64,000 bases of DNA, taken from NCBI RefSeq assembly GCF_005503625.1, contig NZ_SCMX01000032.1, positions 1-64,000 on the forward strand, written 5' to 3'. Below are positions 1-9,270 of this stretch, one piece after another (positions within the stretch are counted from its first letter, which is position 1; each line of letters begins with the position of its first letter). Source of the DNA: Cupriavidus sp. 2SB. GTDB lineage: Bacteria; Pseudomonadota; Gammaproteobacteria; Burkholderiales; Burkholderiaceae. Below the pieces are notes generated by a model. The model saw nothing but the letters and a program-made list of their open reading frames with translations. It had not been told where the DNA came from and made no database searches. The translations under genes and the position numbers were made by a program.

Positions 1-61
1 GTAAACGAGATATAAAAATGGGGTTTTCCGACTTCCGCGCTGGTTTGCCTATGCCTTGGCC

Positions 62-1033
62 CTACAACCAACCCGCCCGATGCAACTTGCTCCAGAGGAA
101 TCCACACGCCGTCGCCGTGACCCCGATCACCACCGGATACGCGTAATGCCATTTCAACTCCGGCATGAACGTGAAGTTCATCCCGTATAGAGAGAACACC
201 ACGGTCGGCACGGCCAGGATGGCGCCCCACCCGGCCAGGCGCTTGACCACCTCGTTCTGGGTCACGGTCACCAGCGCCAGGTTGACCTGCACGGCGGTGG
301 TCAGCATTTCGCGGACCACGTCGAGCGAGCGGACGATGCGGCTGCAGTGGTCCTCGATATCGCGGAAGTAGGCACGCAGTTCCTTCGGCACCAGGGCCTC
401 GTGCAGGCGGATCAGTTGCCCGCAGATATCCTCCACCGGATACACCGCGTTGCGCAGCCGCAGTACCTGGTGCTTGACGTGATAGAGGCGCGCGATGGCG
501 GCGCGGTCGAATTCGTCGCGGAAGATGCCCTGTTCCAGCGCCTCGAACGTGTCTTCGAGCTTGGTGACGATGGGCAGGTAGTGATCGACCACGAAGTCCA
601 TCAGCGCGTACAGCACATAGCCCGGACCGTTGGCCAGGCCGTGCGGATCCTGCTCGCAGCGCTCCCGCACCGGAGCATAGGTGGAACTGGCGCCGTGCCG
701 CACCGAGACCACGTAGTTGGGGCCGACGAACAGGTGCGTCTCGCCCACCACCACTTCCTCGCCCGCGAGCTGCGCCGTATTGAGCACCACGAACACGGAA
801 TCTCCATAGCTCTCCAGCTTGGGCCGCTGGTGGGCGTCCAGCGCATCCTCCACGGCCAGGTCGTGCAGGCCGAACGCCTGCTGCACGCGCCGCAACAGGG
901 TCAGGTCGGGTTCGTGCAGGCCGAGCCAAACGAAGGTCCCCGGCTCCGCGAGCACGGTTTCGATGGCATCGAACTCCACCGGGCCGACCTTCTTGCCGTT
1001 CCGATAGGCTGCGCAGTTGACGATGGCGCCCAT
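62..1033 (-). CDS. corA: CorA-family Mg2+/divalent cation transporter
   Basis: This is an inner-membrane divalent cation channel of the CorA family (323 aa), which moves Mg2+, and sometimes Co2+ or Ni2+, into the cytoplasm. The C-terminus shows the signature YGMNF at the end of the first membrane helix, followed by a second helix near the end. The long acidic and helical N-terminal part fits the cytoplasmic funnel. I chose the ATG at 1033 because GGAG lies just upstream; an ATG at 1060 is also in frame. It is divergent from minC, so the 1034-1219 gap must hold promoters for both. Family assignment is firm, ion specificity is not. Confidence 0.9.
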   Translation of the reverse strand: MGAIVNCAAYRNGKKVGPVEFDAIETVLAEPGTFVWLGLHEPDLTLLRRVQQAFGLHDLAVEDALDAHQRPKLESYGDSVFVVLNTAQLAGEEVVVGETHLFVGPNYVVSVRHGASSTYAPVRERCEQDPHGLANGPGYVLYALMDFVVDHYLPIVTKLEDTFEALEQGIFRDEFDRAAIARLYHVKHQVLRLRNAVYPVEDICGQLIRLHEALVPKELRAYFRDIEDHCSRIVRSLDVVREMLTTAVQVNLALVTVTQNEVVKRLAGWGAILAVPTVVFSLYGMNFTFMPELKWHYAYPVVIGVTATACGFLWSKLHRAGWL

Positions 1034-1219
1034 ATGCACTCCGCTGTGAGGGTGCGACATGCTAGCAATTCCACGCGCGCGGTGCAGCGCGTACCACGTC
1101 GCGCCGCCATATGGTCCGCATCGTCCACCCCTGAGCATTCACGGGTCGATACACCAAGATTTGTTACAGTTCGCCGGAATTCCGACGTTAGAATGACCCA
1201 TTTCCACGGTCCACCGACT

Positions 1220-2062
1220 ATGTCTCAGAAGAAATCGCCACGCTTCGAGCTGCGCAGTGGCAATGTCGACGCCCTCCTTCTCGCACTGCATAGCGCCGAT
1301 ACGGACGCGCTGCGGGACGACCTCCTCTCCCGCTTCGAATCGACCCCCGATTTCTTCTCCGATGACGTCGTGGCGCTGGATTTGCGCCGCCTGGAAGGCG
1401 ATGACGCCGTGGCGCTGGACCGCGTGATCGAGACCCTTTCCACCCTCAACGCTCGCGCCATCGGCGTGGTGGCACGCGCCGCCCAGCGTGACTGGGCCGG
1501 TGGTTTCGGCCTGCCGCTGCTGGACAGCCAGAGCCGGCGCGGTGGCCGCGACGAGGCGGCGAAGGCCGACGTGGAAGCCGCATCCCACGCTGCGGATCAC
1601 TCAGGGCAAACCCTTGGCAACGCGCCGGATGCTGACGCCGGCGTCTCTGCAGACACCGCAAATGGCACCCAGGCGGCCATTGCCGAGATCATGGCAGCGG
1701 CCACCGCTGCAGCCGGCCCGCGCAACATTCCCACCCTGATGATCGACAAGCCGCTGCGCTCGGGCCAGCAGGTCTATTCACAGGGCGATGTGGTGATCCT
1801 GGACCTGGTCAGCTACGGCGCCGAGGTAATCGCGGAAGGCAACATCCATATTTACGCCCCGTTGCGCGGCCGTGCGCTGGCGGGGGTCAAGGGCAATCCG
1901 GATGCGCGCATCTTCTGCACGTGCCTGGAACCCGAACTGATTTCCATCGCCGGCATTTACCGGACCGCGGAGCAGGCGCTCCCGGCCGACGTGCTCGGTA
2001 AATCGGCCCAGGTTCGCCTGGCAAACGAAAAACTGATCCTCGAACCGCTGCGGATGAAATAA
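1220..2062 (+). CDS. minC: Septum site-determining protein MinC
   Basis: MinC is the FtsZ-polymerisation inhibitor of the Min system and is brought to the polar membrane by MinD. The 280-aa product has an N-terminal FtsZ-inhibiting domain, an Ala-rich linker at about 100-165, and the C-terminal beta-helical domain that binds MinD. The C-terminal half contains the typical [13 protein letters not shown] and [10 protein letters not shown] stretches. The ATG at 1220 matches the family N-terminus; an in-frame ATG at 1192 would add nine residues and cannot be excluded. minD starts 48 bp downstream and minE follows, giving a minCDE operon. Confidence 0.95.
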   Translation: MSQKKSPRFELRSGNVDALLLALHSADTDALRDDLLSRFESTPDFFSDDVVALDLRRLEGDDAVALDRVIETLSTLNARAIGVVARAAQRDWAGGFGLPLLDSQSRRGGRDEAAKADVEAASHAADHSGQTLGNAPDADAGVSADTANGTQAAIAEIMAAATAAAGPRNIPTLMIDKPLRSGQQVYSQGDVVILDLVSYGAEVIAEGNIHIYAPLRGRALAGVKGNPDARIFCTCLEPELISIAGIYRTAEQALPADVLGKSAQVRLANEKLILEPLRMK

Positions 2063-2110
2063 GCAGCGCGTATCGGGGAACGAATTCCACTCAAACCGGA
2101 CCATAGAGCC

Positions 2111-2923
2111 ATGGCAAAAATCATCGTAGTGACCTCCGGCAAGGGGGGCGTTGGCAAGACCACCACCAGCGCAAGCTTCGCCGCCGGCCTGGCCCTGCGC
2201 GGCCACAAGACTGCCGTGATCGATTTCGATGTGGGCCTGCGCAACCTCGACCTCATCATGGGTTGCGAGCGCCGCGTGGTTTATGACCTGATCAACGTCG
2301 TGCAGGGAGAAGCCAACCTGCACCAGGCGCTGATCAAGGACAAGAAGTGCGAGAACCTGTTTATCCTGCCGGCCTCGCAGACGCGCGACAAGGAAGCGCT
2401 GTCGCGCGAGGGCGTGGAAAAGGTCATCAACGACCTGAAGGCAATGGATTTCGAATATATCGTCTGCGATTCGCCGGCCGGTATCGAGACCGGCGCGCTG
2501 ATGGCCATGTATTTTGCCGACGAAGCGCTGATCGTGACGAATCCCGAGGTGTCGTCCGTGCGCGATTCGGACCGTATCCTGGGTATCCTGGCGTCCAAGA
2601 CCAAGCGCGCCAGCGAAGGCGAACCGATCCGCGAACACCTGCTGATCACGCGTTACAACCCGAAGCGCGTGCACGGCGGCGAGATGCTGTCGCTGACCGA
2701 TATCCAGGAAATCCTGCGTATCAAGCTGATCGGCGTGGTTCCGGAATCGGAAGCCGTGCTGCACGCATCGAACCAGGGCACGCCGGCCATCCATCTGGAA
2801 GGCACCGACGTGGCGGACGCCTACGGCGACGTGGTGGACCGCTTCCTGGGCAAGGACAAGCCGCTGCGTTTCACTGACTATCAAAAACCGGGGCTGCTCT
2901 CGCGCATCTTCGGCAACAAGTAA
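2111..2923 (+). CDS. minD: Septum site-determining ATPase MinD
   Basis: MinD is a membrane-associated ParA-type ATPase that recruits MinC and oscillates pole to pole under MinE control. The 270-aa protein begins with the deviant Walker A motif GKGGVGKTT (residues 10-18). It carries the DFDVGLRNLDLIMG switch region and ends in a basic amphipathic membrane-targeting tail (LLSRIFGNK). Length is normal. It lies between minC and minE in one operon. Confidence 0.97.
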   Translation: MAKIIVVTSGKGGVGKTTTSASFAAGLALRGHKTAVIDFDVGLRNLDLIMGCERRVVYDLINVVQGEANLHQALIKDKKCENLFILPASQTRDKEALSREGVEKVINDLKAMDFEYIVCDSPAGIETGALMAMYFADEALIVTNPEVSSVRDSDRILGILASKTKRASEGEPIREHLLITRYNPKRVHGGEMLSLTDIQEILRIKLIGVVPESEAVLHASNQGTPAIHLEGTDVADAYGDVVDRFLGKDKPLRFTDYQKPGLLSRIFGNK

Positions 2924-2938
2924 GGAGGACTCATCCAC

Positions 2939-3193
2939 ATGTCGATCCTGTCCTTCCTGTTAGGGGAAAAGAAGAAGTCCGCTTCGGTTGCCAAGGAGCG
3001 GCTGCAGATCATTCTCGCCCATGAACGCACCGGCCATTCCGCGCCGGCCGACTACCTGCCGGCACTCCAGCGCGAGCTGGTGGCCGTGATCTCCAAATAC
3101 GTGAAGATCAGCGATCAGGACCTGCGCGTCAGTCTCGAACGCCAGGACAACCTGGAAGTGCTCGAAGTAAAGATCGAGATTCCCCAGGCCTGA
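2939..3193 (+). CDS. minE: Cell division topological specificity factor MinE
   Basis: MinE (84 aa) stimulates MinD ATPase activity and confines MinCD to the poles. The N-terminal part carries the MinD-interaction helix region ([13 protein letters not shown]) and the C-terminal half is the dimerisation domain. A strong AAGGAGG ribosome-binding site overlaps the end of minD, so translation is probably linked to the upstream gene. Confidence 0.96.
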   Translation: MSILSFLLGEKKKSASVAKERLQIILAHERTGHSAPADYLPALQRELVAVISKYVKISDQDLRVSLERQDNLEVLEVKIEIPQA

Positions 3194-3625
3194 TTCAAGC
3201 GGTTACCCTGAACCGCTGAATCGCTGAATCGCTGAGCCCTTAAAATCCCGGCCCATTATCACGGGCCATTTAACGGGATTTAAGGGATAACCCTCCCCTC
3301 TCTCGCGGGGGATATTGCACCGCACGCAGCCGTCCCGTGAGACGGCTGCATGACTTTGTGCAATCGCTATTCCCTCGCCGCTTTCCAACCGCGCTGCACC
3401 AGCGTGGCGCGTGCTGCCGTGCACCAACTCCAGAGGTTTATGACAATTTGTAGCGGCAAACCAACGGATTTGCACCAAATGTCTCCTGTAGATCAAGCTT
3501 GAGTTCGGATTTATGTCGGAATCAGCCGTGTTTTGATAAATTTTCGCGGCGTTAAGAGCAAACGTCATTCAAATGGGCGCGCCGTGATCCGGTGTAGTCC
3601 AACCACAAGACAGAAAAGGAGCACC
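3194..3625. other. minE-porin intergenic region with stem-loops
   Basis: This 432-bp gap contains no convincing gene. After minE there is a 7-bp stem (AGCGGTT/AACCGCT, 3198-3217) that runs into about three copies of CGCTGAAT. A nested inverted repeat spans about 3243-3283 (AAATCCCG/CGGGATTT outside, GGCCC/GGGCC inside). A perfect 9-bp hairpin lies at 3326-3349 (GCAGCCGTC/GACGGCTGC). None is followed by a T-run, so I do not call a terminator. The region probably carries the porin promoter and leader, given that porin genes are usually strongly regulated. Confidence 0.5.
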
Positions 3626-4714
3626 ATGAAGAAATCGCTATTGGCCCTCGCACTGGGTTCGCTGTTTGCCGGCAGCGCCTTCGCACAATCGTCCGTCACG
3701 CTGTACGGTATTGTCGACCAGAGCGTCCGCTACACCACGAACTCGGATGCTGCCAATCACAGCCAGGTTCAACTGACCAACGGCGCCGTGACCAACAGCC
3801 GCTGGGGCCTGAAGGGCAGCGAAGCCCTCGGCAACAACCTGAAGGCCATCTTCCAACTGGAAAACGGCTTCGATCCGGATACCGGCCGCGCCAACCAGAG
3901 CAACCGTCTGTTCGGCCGTCAGGCTTACGTCGGTCTGTCGGGCGACTTTGGCGCCATCAAGCTGGGCCGCCAGTACACGGAAGGGTTTAACTTCTTCGGT
4001 GACTACGATCCGCTGACGATCGGCAACTACACCGCCAACGCATGGCCGTTCTTCCTGACCAAGTTCCGTAACGACAACGTCATCAGCTACTCGGGCTCCT
4101 TCCAGGGTCTGAGCGTTGGCGCCAGCTACGGCTTTGGCGAAGCACCGGGCAGCTTCACGAAGGGCACGGCCACGACCAATTCGTACTGGGGCGCGCGCGC
4201 TTCCTACGAAACCGGTCCGTTCGGCTTCGGTGGCGTGTACCAGGAAGTGCGTGACCAGGCTGGCAACAAGCAGCAAATGTGGGGCGCAGCAGGTAAGGTC
4301 GGCTTCGGCGCGGCCAAGCTGTTCGCTGGCTACATTGGCGGCAAGGACCGCACCGGCTCGCTGGACACGACCGACTGGCTGAACGCACGTGCGTACACCG
4401 GCGGCGGCACGCAGAACGCCCAGGCCAACCCGCGCAAGGACACCATCGGCTACATCGGCCTGACGTACCAGGCCACCCCGGCCCTGGCACTGACCGGCGT
4501 GTTCTACGGCGACCACATCAAGAACAAGAACGGCGTGGCCGACAATGGCGGCAACCGTTACACCGGCGTCCTGCTGGCCGAGTACTCGCTGTCGAAGCGT
4601 ACCCAGGTCTATGGCACGGTGGACTTCAACAAGGTCACCGGCGGCGTGCAGACCGAACTGCCGGGCAAGAACAACCAGACCGGCGTTGCCGCTGGCATCC
4701 GCCACATTTTCTGA
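3626..4714 (+). CDS. Gram-negative trimeric porin (OmpC-like)
   Basis: This is a general-diffusion outer-membrane porin of the Burkholderiales type. The 362-aa precursor has a classic signal peptide (MKKSLLALALGSLFAGSAFA, then Q). SSVTLYGIVDQSV follows as the first beta strand. SRWGLKGSEALG, typical of this family, comes next, and the C-terminus ends in aromatic Phe as needed for Bam-dependent assembly. The ATG at 3626 is preceded by AAAAGGAGC. An intrinsic terminator follows, so it is probably a single-gene transcript. Substrate selectivity cannot be read from the sequence. Confidence 0.95.
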   Translation: MKKSLLALALGSLFAGSAFAQSSVTLYGIVDQSVRYTTNSDAANHSQVQLTNGAVTNSRWGLKGSEALGNNLKAIFQLENGFDPDTGRANQSNRLFGRQAYVGLSGDFGAIKLGRQYTEGFNFFGDYDPLTIGNYTANAWPFFLTKFRNDNVISYSGSFQGLSVGASYGFGEAPGSFTKGTATTNSYWGARASYETGPFGFGGVYQEVRDQAGNKQQMWGAAGKVGFGAAKLFAGYIGGKDRTGSLDTTDWLNARAYTGGGTQNAQANPRKDTIGYIGLTYQATPALALTGVFYGDHIKNKNGVADNGGNRYTGVLLAEYSLSKRTQVYGTVDFNKVTGGVQTELPGKNNQTGVAAGIRHIF

Positions 4715-4742
4715 TCGGCATTTCAGATCAGCTGATTTTGGG

Positions 4743-4769
4743 AAAGGCACCTTCGGGTGCCTTTTTTTA
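4743..4769 (+). terminator. Intrinsic terminator of the porin gene
   Basis: A perfect 9-bp stem (AAAGGCACC/GGTGCCTTT) with a TTCG tetraloop is followed by a run of T residues, 28 bp after the porin stop codon. It also separates the porin from the convergent regulator gene. Confidence 0.95.
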
Positions 4770-4783
4770 TTCCTGCGCCTCCC

Positions 4784-5548
4784 CTATCCCGTCTTGCGCC
4801 GCGCTCTTCCGTCCGATGCCATCGGCTGGCCATGTGCGTCGACGCGCTCCAGCCGGTAGCCGTACGTATAAATGGGTTGTACCCGCACGCCGTGGCATTC
4901 CCATAATTCCAGCTTGTTGCGTACGCGCGAGATATGCGTGTCGATCGTGCGCGACATCGGCGGGATATCGCGGCCCCAGATCGCCAGCACCATGTGTTCG
5001 CGCGGCACGACGCGGTCCAGGTTACGGAACATCAGTAGCGCCAGTTCGAACTCCTTGGGCGTCAGTGTCACCAGCGCACCATGGCGCGAGACCTGGCGAG
5101 CCATGACATCGAAGGTATAGGCCCCGCATGTGAGCGGCGCCTCCTCGTTCACGCGGGCATCGGGATACGCGCGACGCAACAGCGCGGCCATGCGCGCAAC
5201 AAGCTCCGTGCGCCGGATCGGCTTGACCATGTAGTCGTCGGCGCCAGCCGCCAGCGCCGCCGCCATGTCGTCTTCCTCGCCATGCCTGGCCAGGAACAGG
5301 ATGGGCAGGCGCGGATCGAGATGCCGCCTGGCCCAGCGCAGTACCTCCATGCCGTCGAGGTCCGCCACCTCCCACTCCAGCAGCAGCAGGTCGAACTCGA
5401 CCTTGCGCAAGGCCAGCAGCATGCGACGCCCTTCGGCGAACGTGGTGCATTCGTATCCCGCGCTGGCGCAGACATCGCGAATGCGCGCGGCATCCGCGCG
5501 ATCGCCTTCGAAGGAAGCAATCCTGAAACCGAAACCTGAGGTTGTCAT
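4784..5548 (-). CDS. OmpR-like response regulator with atypical receiver (Asp to Glu)
   Basis: This 254-aa protein has an N-terminal CheY-like receiver and a C-terminal OmpR/PhoB winged helix (LTPKEFELALLMFRN, SRTIDTHISRVRNKLEL, YGYRLER). In the receiver the residue aligned with the phosphoacceptor Asp is Glu58 (LLLLEWEVADLDG), and the conserved Thr/Ser position is Ala (LFLARH). The switch Lys is kept (YMVKP). Glu at this site often mimics phosphorylation, so the protein may bind DNA without a kinase; that is inference. No histidine kinase gene is adjacent. I prefer the ATG at 5548; one at 5578 is possible. It is divergent from a second unusual regulator. Confidence 0.85.
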   Translation of the reverse strand: MTTSGFGFRIASFEGDRADAARIRDVCASAGYECTTFAEGRRMLLALRKVEFDLLLLEWEVADLDGMEVLRWARRHLDPRLPILFLARHGEEDDMAAALAAGADDYMVKPIRRTELVARMAALLRRAYPDARVNEEAPLTCGAYTFDVMARQVSRHGALVTLTPKEFELALLMFRNLDRVVPREHMVLAIWGRDIPPMSRTIDTHISRVRNKLELWECHGVRVQPIYTYGYRLERVDAHGQPMASDGRARRKTG

Positions 5549-5748
5549 GCGTGGTCGTGCCCCGCCTCCGGGCACCATGAGTGGGCATGACGTCCATTAG
5601 ATGCAATCCCGCCCCTAAACCATATAAGACGATGCTCATTTTTGCGTCGGGCACAAATGTTTACTTTCTTCCGCAAGGTGGCCGGCCCTACCATGGCCCG
5701 CATTACCTAGCCTCTCCGGCAGGACCAACCCAAGCGAGGAAACCGATC

Positions 5749-6471
5749 TTGAAGATTGCAGCGCTCGAAGATAATCCGGCGCGGGCCATGGTGCTGGAGC
5801 GCGCCCTGCATCCGGGCGGGCACAGCGTGGCGCGCTTTCGCTGCGGACAGAGCATGGTCGAGGCGATGCATCGCGAGCCCTACGACATGCTGCTGCTGGA
5901 CCGCGACGTGGTGGGCACCGACGCCGACAAGCTGCTGGACTGGATTCGCCGCACGCTGGGCCACGGCGTGCCGGTGATGATGCTGGGCGAGAGCGATGCG
6001 GAGCATGTGGTGGCGCGCTGCCTCATAGCCGGCGCCGATGCCTATGTGCCGCAGCCCGCGCGGCATGCCGAGCTGCTCGCTCGCATCGAGGCGCTGGGTC
6101 GGCGCGCCGCGGTGGCCGGCCTGGGCGCGGCGCCGGTGTTCCGCGATGCCTTTACCGACGTTCCCGATCCGCTGGTCTGCGGCAAGTTCCGGTTTCGGGT
6201 AGGTCAGCGCGAGGTCTGGGTGAGGGATGTGCGCGTCACCGTATCGCCCAAGGAATATGCGCTGGCATTACTGCTGTTCCGCCACCTCGGCGCGATTGTC
6301 TCGCGGCAGATGATGGCCGAAGCGGTCTGGCACAACCCCGGCATGGACGAGCAGGCGCGCACCATCGACAGCCACTTGTCCCGCGTGCGGACCAAGCTCG
6401 GCCTGTGGCCGTTCAACGGCGTGATGCTGCGCAACGTCTACCGGATGGGCAGCCGGCTGGACTACGTCTGA
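5749..6471 (+). CDS. OmpR-like response regulator with degenerate receiver, probable TTG start
   Basis: This is a receiver plus OmpR-type winged-helix regulator of about 240 aa. I place the start at a TTG (5749) because GAGGAA lies eight bases upstream and the next codons open the receiver fold (KIAALEDN). Upstream in-frame ATGs add 50 or so residues with no family match. The phosphoacceptor is present (Asp51 in LLLDRD). The switch Lys is replaced by Gln (VPQP), the conserved Thr by Gly (MMLGES), and the Gly after the phosphorylation loop by Ala. The DNA-binding half looks intact (VSPKEYALALLLFRH, TIDSHLSRVRTKL). No kinase is nearby. Confidence 0.8.
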   Translation: MKIAALEDNPARAMVLERALHPGGHSVARFRCGQSMVEAMHREPYDMLLLDRDVVGTDADKLLDWIRRTLGHGVPVMMLGESDAEHVVARCLIAGADAYVPQPARHAELLARIEALGRRAAVAGLGAAPVFRDAFTDVPDPLVCGKFRFRVGQREVWVRDVRVTVSPKEYALALLLFRHLGAIVSRQMMAEAVWHNPGMDEQARTIDSHLSRVRTKLGLWPFNGVMLRNVYRMGSRLDYV

Positions 6472-6501
6472 GGGCTGAGTTCGCGCCGGAAAGATCCGGT
6501 C

Positions 6502-7485
6502 TCAGTCGGCCTTGATGCCCGCTTCCTTGACGATGCGCGCGTTCTCGGCGGATTCGGTGCGGATGGCCGCGGAGAATTGCGCCGCCGTGCCGCCCGTGGG
6601 CACTTCGCCGCCGCGCAGCAGACGCTCGCGCACCTCGGGCTCGGCCAGTGCCTTGTTCAGTTCGGCATTGAGCCGGTTGACGATGGCGGCCGGCGTCTTT
6701 CCCGGTGCGAAGATGCCGAAGGTCGAGGTGAGGTTGGCCTTCGGATAGCCCAGTTCGTCGAAGGTCGGCACGTTCGGCAGTGCTTCCAGCCGCTTGGGCG
6801 CGCCCACGGCGACGGCACGCAGGCGGCCGGCCTGCATATGCTGCGTCAGCATCGGGCTGGCGTTCGTGCTCATGACCTCGAACTGTCCGCCGAGCGCGTC
6901 GTTCATCTGCTGGCCGGCACCCTTGTAAGGAATCAGCGTGATGTCGGCTTTCGACTTCGCCTTGATCTGCTCCAGCATCACGTGACCCACGGTGCCGAGG
7001 CCCGAAGTCGCCCAGCGCACCGAACCCGGCTTGGCCTTGGATTGGGCAATGACATCCTGGAACGTCTTGCCCGTGAAGCTCGGCGTGGCAACGACCAGCA
7101 CCGGCGAGTACATCACGCTCATCACGGGGGCCACATCGTGCTGCGGATCGTAGTTGACGCGGCCCACGTGCGGATTGAGCGTCAGCGGGCTGGTCGAGGC
7201 AAAGCCCAGCGTGTAGCCGTCAGGCGCGGCCTTGGCGACGGCATCGATGCCGATCGAGCCGCCAGCGCCAGCCTTGTTTTCCACCACCACCGACGTGCCC
7301 ATCTGCAGCGAGAGTTTCTCGCCCAGCGCACGCGCCACGGCGTCGCTGATGCCGCCAGTCGGATAGGCCACGATCATGCGGATCGGCTTGCTCGGGTAGT
7401 TGTCGGCGGCCACGGCGGGCGCGCAGACGGTGAAGGTGGCGGAAATTGCAGTGGCAACCAGCGGCAGGAATCGGAGCGCGGCCAT
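6502..7485 (-). CDS. Bug-family tripartite tricarboxylate transporter substrate-binding protein
   Basis: This is a periplasmic solute-binding protein of the Bug/TctC family (327 aa), abundant in Burkholderiales. It has a signal peptide ending near AVAA, then DNYPSKPIRMIVAYPTGG, the family's N-terminal signature. NKAGAGGSIGIDAVAKAAPDGYT and the GTVGHVMLEQI region follow. No TctA/TctB membrane partners are adjacent, which is common for Bug genes. The ligand, usually a carboxylate, cannot be predicted. Confidence 0.93.
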   Translation of the reverse strand: MAALRFLPLVATAISATFTVCAPAVAADNYPSKPIRMIVAYPTGGISDAVARALGEKLSLQMGTSVVVENKAGAGGSIGIDAVAKAAPDGYTLGFASTSPLTLNPHVGRVNYDPQHDVAPVMSVMYSPVLVVATPSFTGKTFQDVIAQSKAKPGSVRWATSGLGTVGHVMLEQIKAKSKADITLIPYKGAGQQMNDALGGQFEVMSTNASPMLTQHMQAGRLRAVAVGAPKRLEALPNVPTFDELGYPKANLTSTFGIFAPGKTPAAIVNRLNAELNKALAEPEVRERLLRGGEVPTGGTAAQFSAAIRTESAENARIVKEAGIKAD

Positions 7486-7556
7486 GGGCGGTGGGGCGTG
7501 GAGAGGTATAGGACGGGCGCCATTCTAGCCGATCGGCTATTGCACCCGAGGCCGGA

Positions 7557-7796
7557 CTATCGCACCAGCGGATGCTCGGGCACCCACGACACGAACAATT
7601 CGTTGGCGCGATCGTAGAGACGCCAGGAGGTGCCGCACTCGCGGCAGATGAACGACATCATGCTGAAGGGCACGCCAGCGGCGCTCTGGCTCACCAGCGG
7701 GGCGGTATTGCGCAGGGCCAGGCAGGGATGCGGCTCGCGCCGGCGCGAGTCATCGGCCAGGGCAAGGCAGTGGGTGCATGCGGGACGGGAGGACAT
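7557..7796 (-). CDS. Small CxxC zinc-ribbon-like hypothetical protein
   Basis: This is a hypothetical protein of about 79 aa with two CxxC pairs (CTHC near the N-terminus, CREC near residue 50), which suggests a small zinc-binding protein. I do not recognise a family. The start is uncertain because no clear ribosome-binding site is visible; an ATG 45 bp upstream is also in frame. It lies between the Bug protein and an MFS transporter on the same strand. Confidence 0.5.
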   Translation of the reverse strand: MSSRPACTHCLALADDSRRREPHPCLALRNTAPLVSQSAAGVPFSMMSFICRECGTSWRLYDRANELFVSWVPEHPLVR

Positions 7797-7913
7797 GGCG
7801 GGCGTGGGGAGCGGGGGCACGGCGGACTTCATGCCCGCCATGATGCCGCAAAACCGGGACGGAGGTCGACGCCCTGACAGGCGTGCTCCCCATCCCGTCC
7901 CGGCCGGGGCCCG

Positions 7914-9143
7914 TCAGGCCGCGCGGGCGCGCTCGCGCAGATCCGGCAGGAAGACGGCCAGCAGTCCCAGCAGCGGCAGGTAGGCGCACAGCGCGTAGAC
8001 GGTCTGGATGCCATGCGCATCGGCCAGGCCGCCCAGCACTGCGGCGCCGATGCCGCCCATGCCGAACGCAAACCCGAAGAACAGGCCCGACACCATGCCG
8101 ACCTTGCCAGGGATCAGTTCCTGCGCGAACACCAGGATGGCCGAGAACGCAGACGCCAGGATGAAGCCGATGATCACCGTCAGCACCGCCGTCCAGAACA
8201 GGTTGGCGTGCGGCAGCATCAGCGTGAACGGCGCCACGCCCAGGATCGACGCCCAGATCACGCGCTTGCGGCCAATGCGGTCACCGATCGGGCCACCCAG
8301 GATAGTGCCCAGCGCCACGGCGAACAGGAACAGGAACAGGTAGATCTGCGAGGTCTGGCGCGGCAGCCCGAACTTCTCCATGAGATAGAACGTGTAGTAC
8401 GTGTTCAGGCTCGCCATGTAGAAGTACTTCGAGAAAATCAGCATCAGCAGCACGGCGATGGCGCGCACCACGGTGGATGTCGGCAGCTTGGCCACCGGCG
8501 CCGCCGCCTTCTTCTTTGCGGCACGCTCGGCCAGATGGCGTCCGTACCAGCCGCCAATCTGCCACAGCACGGCGATAGCCAGGATCGCGGCCAGCGAGAA
8601 CCACGCCACGCTGCCCTGCGTATGCACGATCCACGCAGCCAGCAGCGGCCCCATGGCGCTGCCGCCATTGCCGCCCACCTGGAAAATCGACTGCGCCAGC
8701 CCATGCTGGCCGCCCGACGCCATGCGCGCCACGCGCGACGACTCCGGATGGAAGATCGACGATCCCGTACCCACCAGCGCTGCCGCCACCAAGAGCACGC
8801 CGTAGGTCGGCGCCACGGACAGCAGCAGCAGACCGCCCAGCGTGAAGCCCATGCCAATCGCCAGCGAATGCGGTTTCGGATGCTTGTCCGTGTACAGGCC
8901 GACGATGGGTTGCAGCAGCGACGCGGTGATCTGGTAAGTCAGTGTCAGCAGGCCGATCTGCGTGAAGCTCAGGTTGAAGCCGCCCTTGAGCATCGGATAG
9001 ATGGCAAGGATCAGCGACTGAATCATGTCGTTGAGGAAGTGCGCGAAACTGATCGCGTACAGCACGCGAAAACGCGTGCCTTCCTCGCGCTGGGCAGCGG
9101 CGGCGCTAGGCGCCTGGGGGGCCTGGTTGACGGTTGTGCTCAT
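7914..9143 (-). CDS. MFS transporter, Fsr-like (fosmidomycin-resistance family)
   Basis: This is a 12-helix major facilitator exporter of 409 aa. The N-terminal RVLYAISFAHFLNDMIQSL and the following LAIYPMLKGGFNLSFTQIGL match the Fsr branch, with loop motif GPIGDRIGRKR in the second half. A Lys-rich central loop near residue 225 (RAAKKKAAAP) separates the two six-helix halves. The ATG at 9143 fits the family start. A divergent AraC-type regulator begins 128 bp away and is the obvious candidate controller. The actual substrate is unknown. Confidence 0.88.
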   Translation of the reverse strand: MSTTVNQAPQAPSAAAAQREEGTRFRVLYAISFAHFLNDMIQSLILAIYPMLKGGFNLSFTQIGLLTLTYQITASLLQPIVGLYTDKHPKPHSLAIGMGFTLGGLLLLSVAPTYGVLLVAAALVGTGSSIFHPESSRVARMASGGQHGLAQSIFQVGGNGGSAMGPLLAAWIVHTQGSVAWFSLAAILAIAVLWQIGGWYGRHLAERAAKKKAAAPVAKLPTSTVVRAIAVLLMLIFSKYFYMASLNTYYTFYLMEKFGLPRQTSQIYLFLFLFAVALGTILGGPIGDRIGRKRVIWASILGVAPFTLMLPHANLFWTAVLTVIIGFILASAFSAILVFAQELIPGKVGMVSGLFFGFAFGMGGIGAAVLGGLADAHGIQTVYALCAYLPLLGLLAVFLPDLRERARAA

Positions 9144-9270
9144 GGTGCAGGGGGCGCATTGGCCAGTTGTCTCTTCTGGAAAGTGTGATGCTAATTGGCA
9201 AACAAGCGCCTGTCCTGCGAGAATGGGGCCGCAACTTTCGCAAAACGGACAGTCAGGAACCGCACGCAAC

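Noticed and set aside
347-1219. Long upstream extension of the minC frame
   Set aside because: It runs antisense through corA; conserved MinC sequence begins at 1220.
1778-2938. 386-codon minus-strand frame opposite minD
   Set aside because: minD is certain on the other strand; this frame has no recognisable domain.
3203-3568. 121-codon minus-strand frame in the minE-porin gap
   Set aside because: It has no ribosome-binding site and no motif, and it overlaps the porin leader stem-loops.
3638-4750. 370-codon minus-strand frame opposite the porin
   Set aside because: The porin, with signal peptide and terminator, is certain; the antisense frame is compositional.
8013-9188. 391-codon open frame on the plus strand
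   Set aside because: It is antisense to the Fsr-like transporter, with the His/Arg/Gln-rich composition typical of shadow frames.
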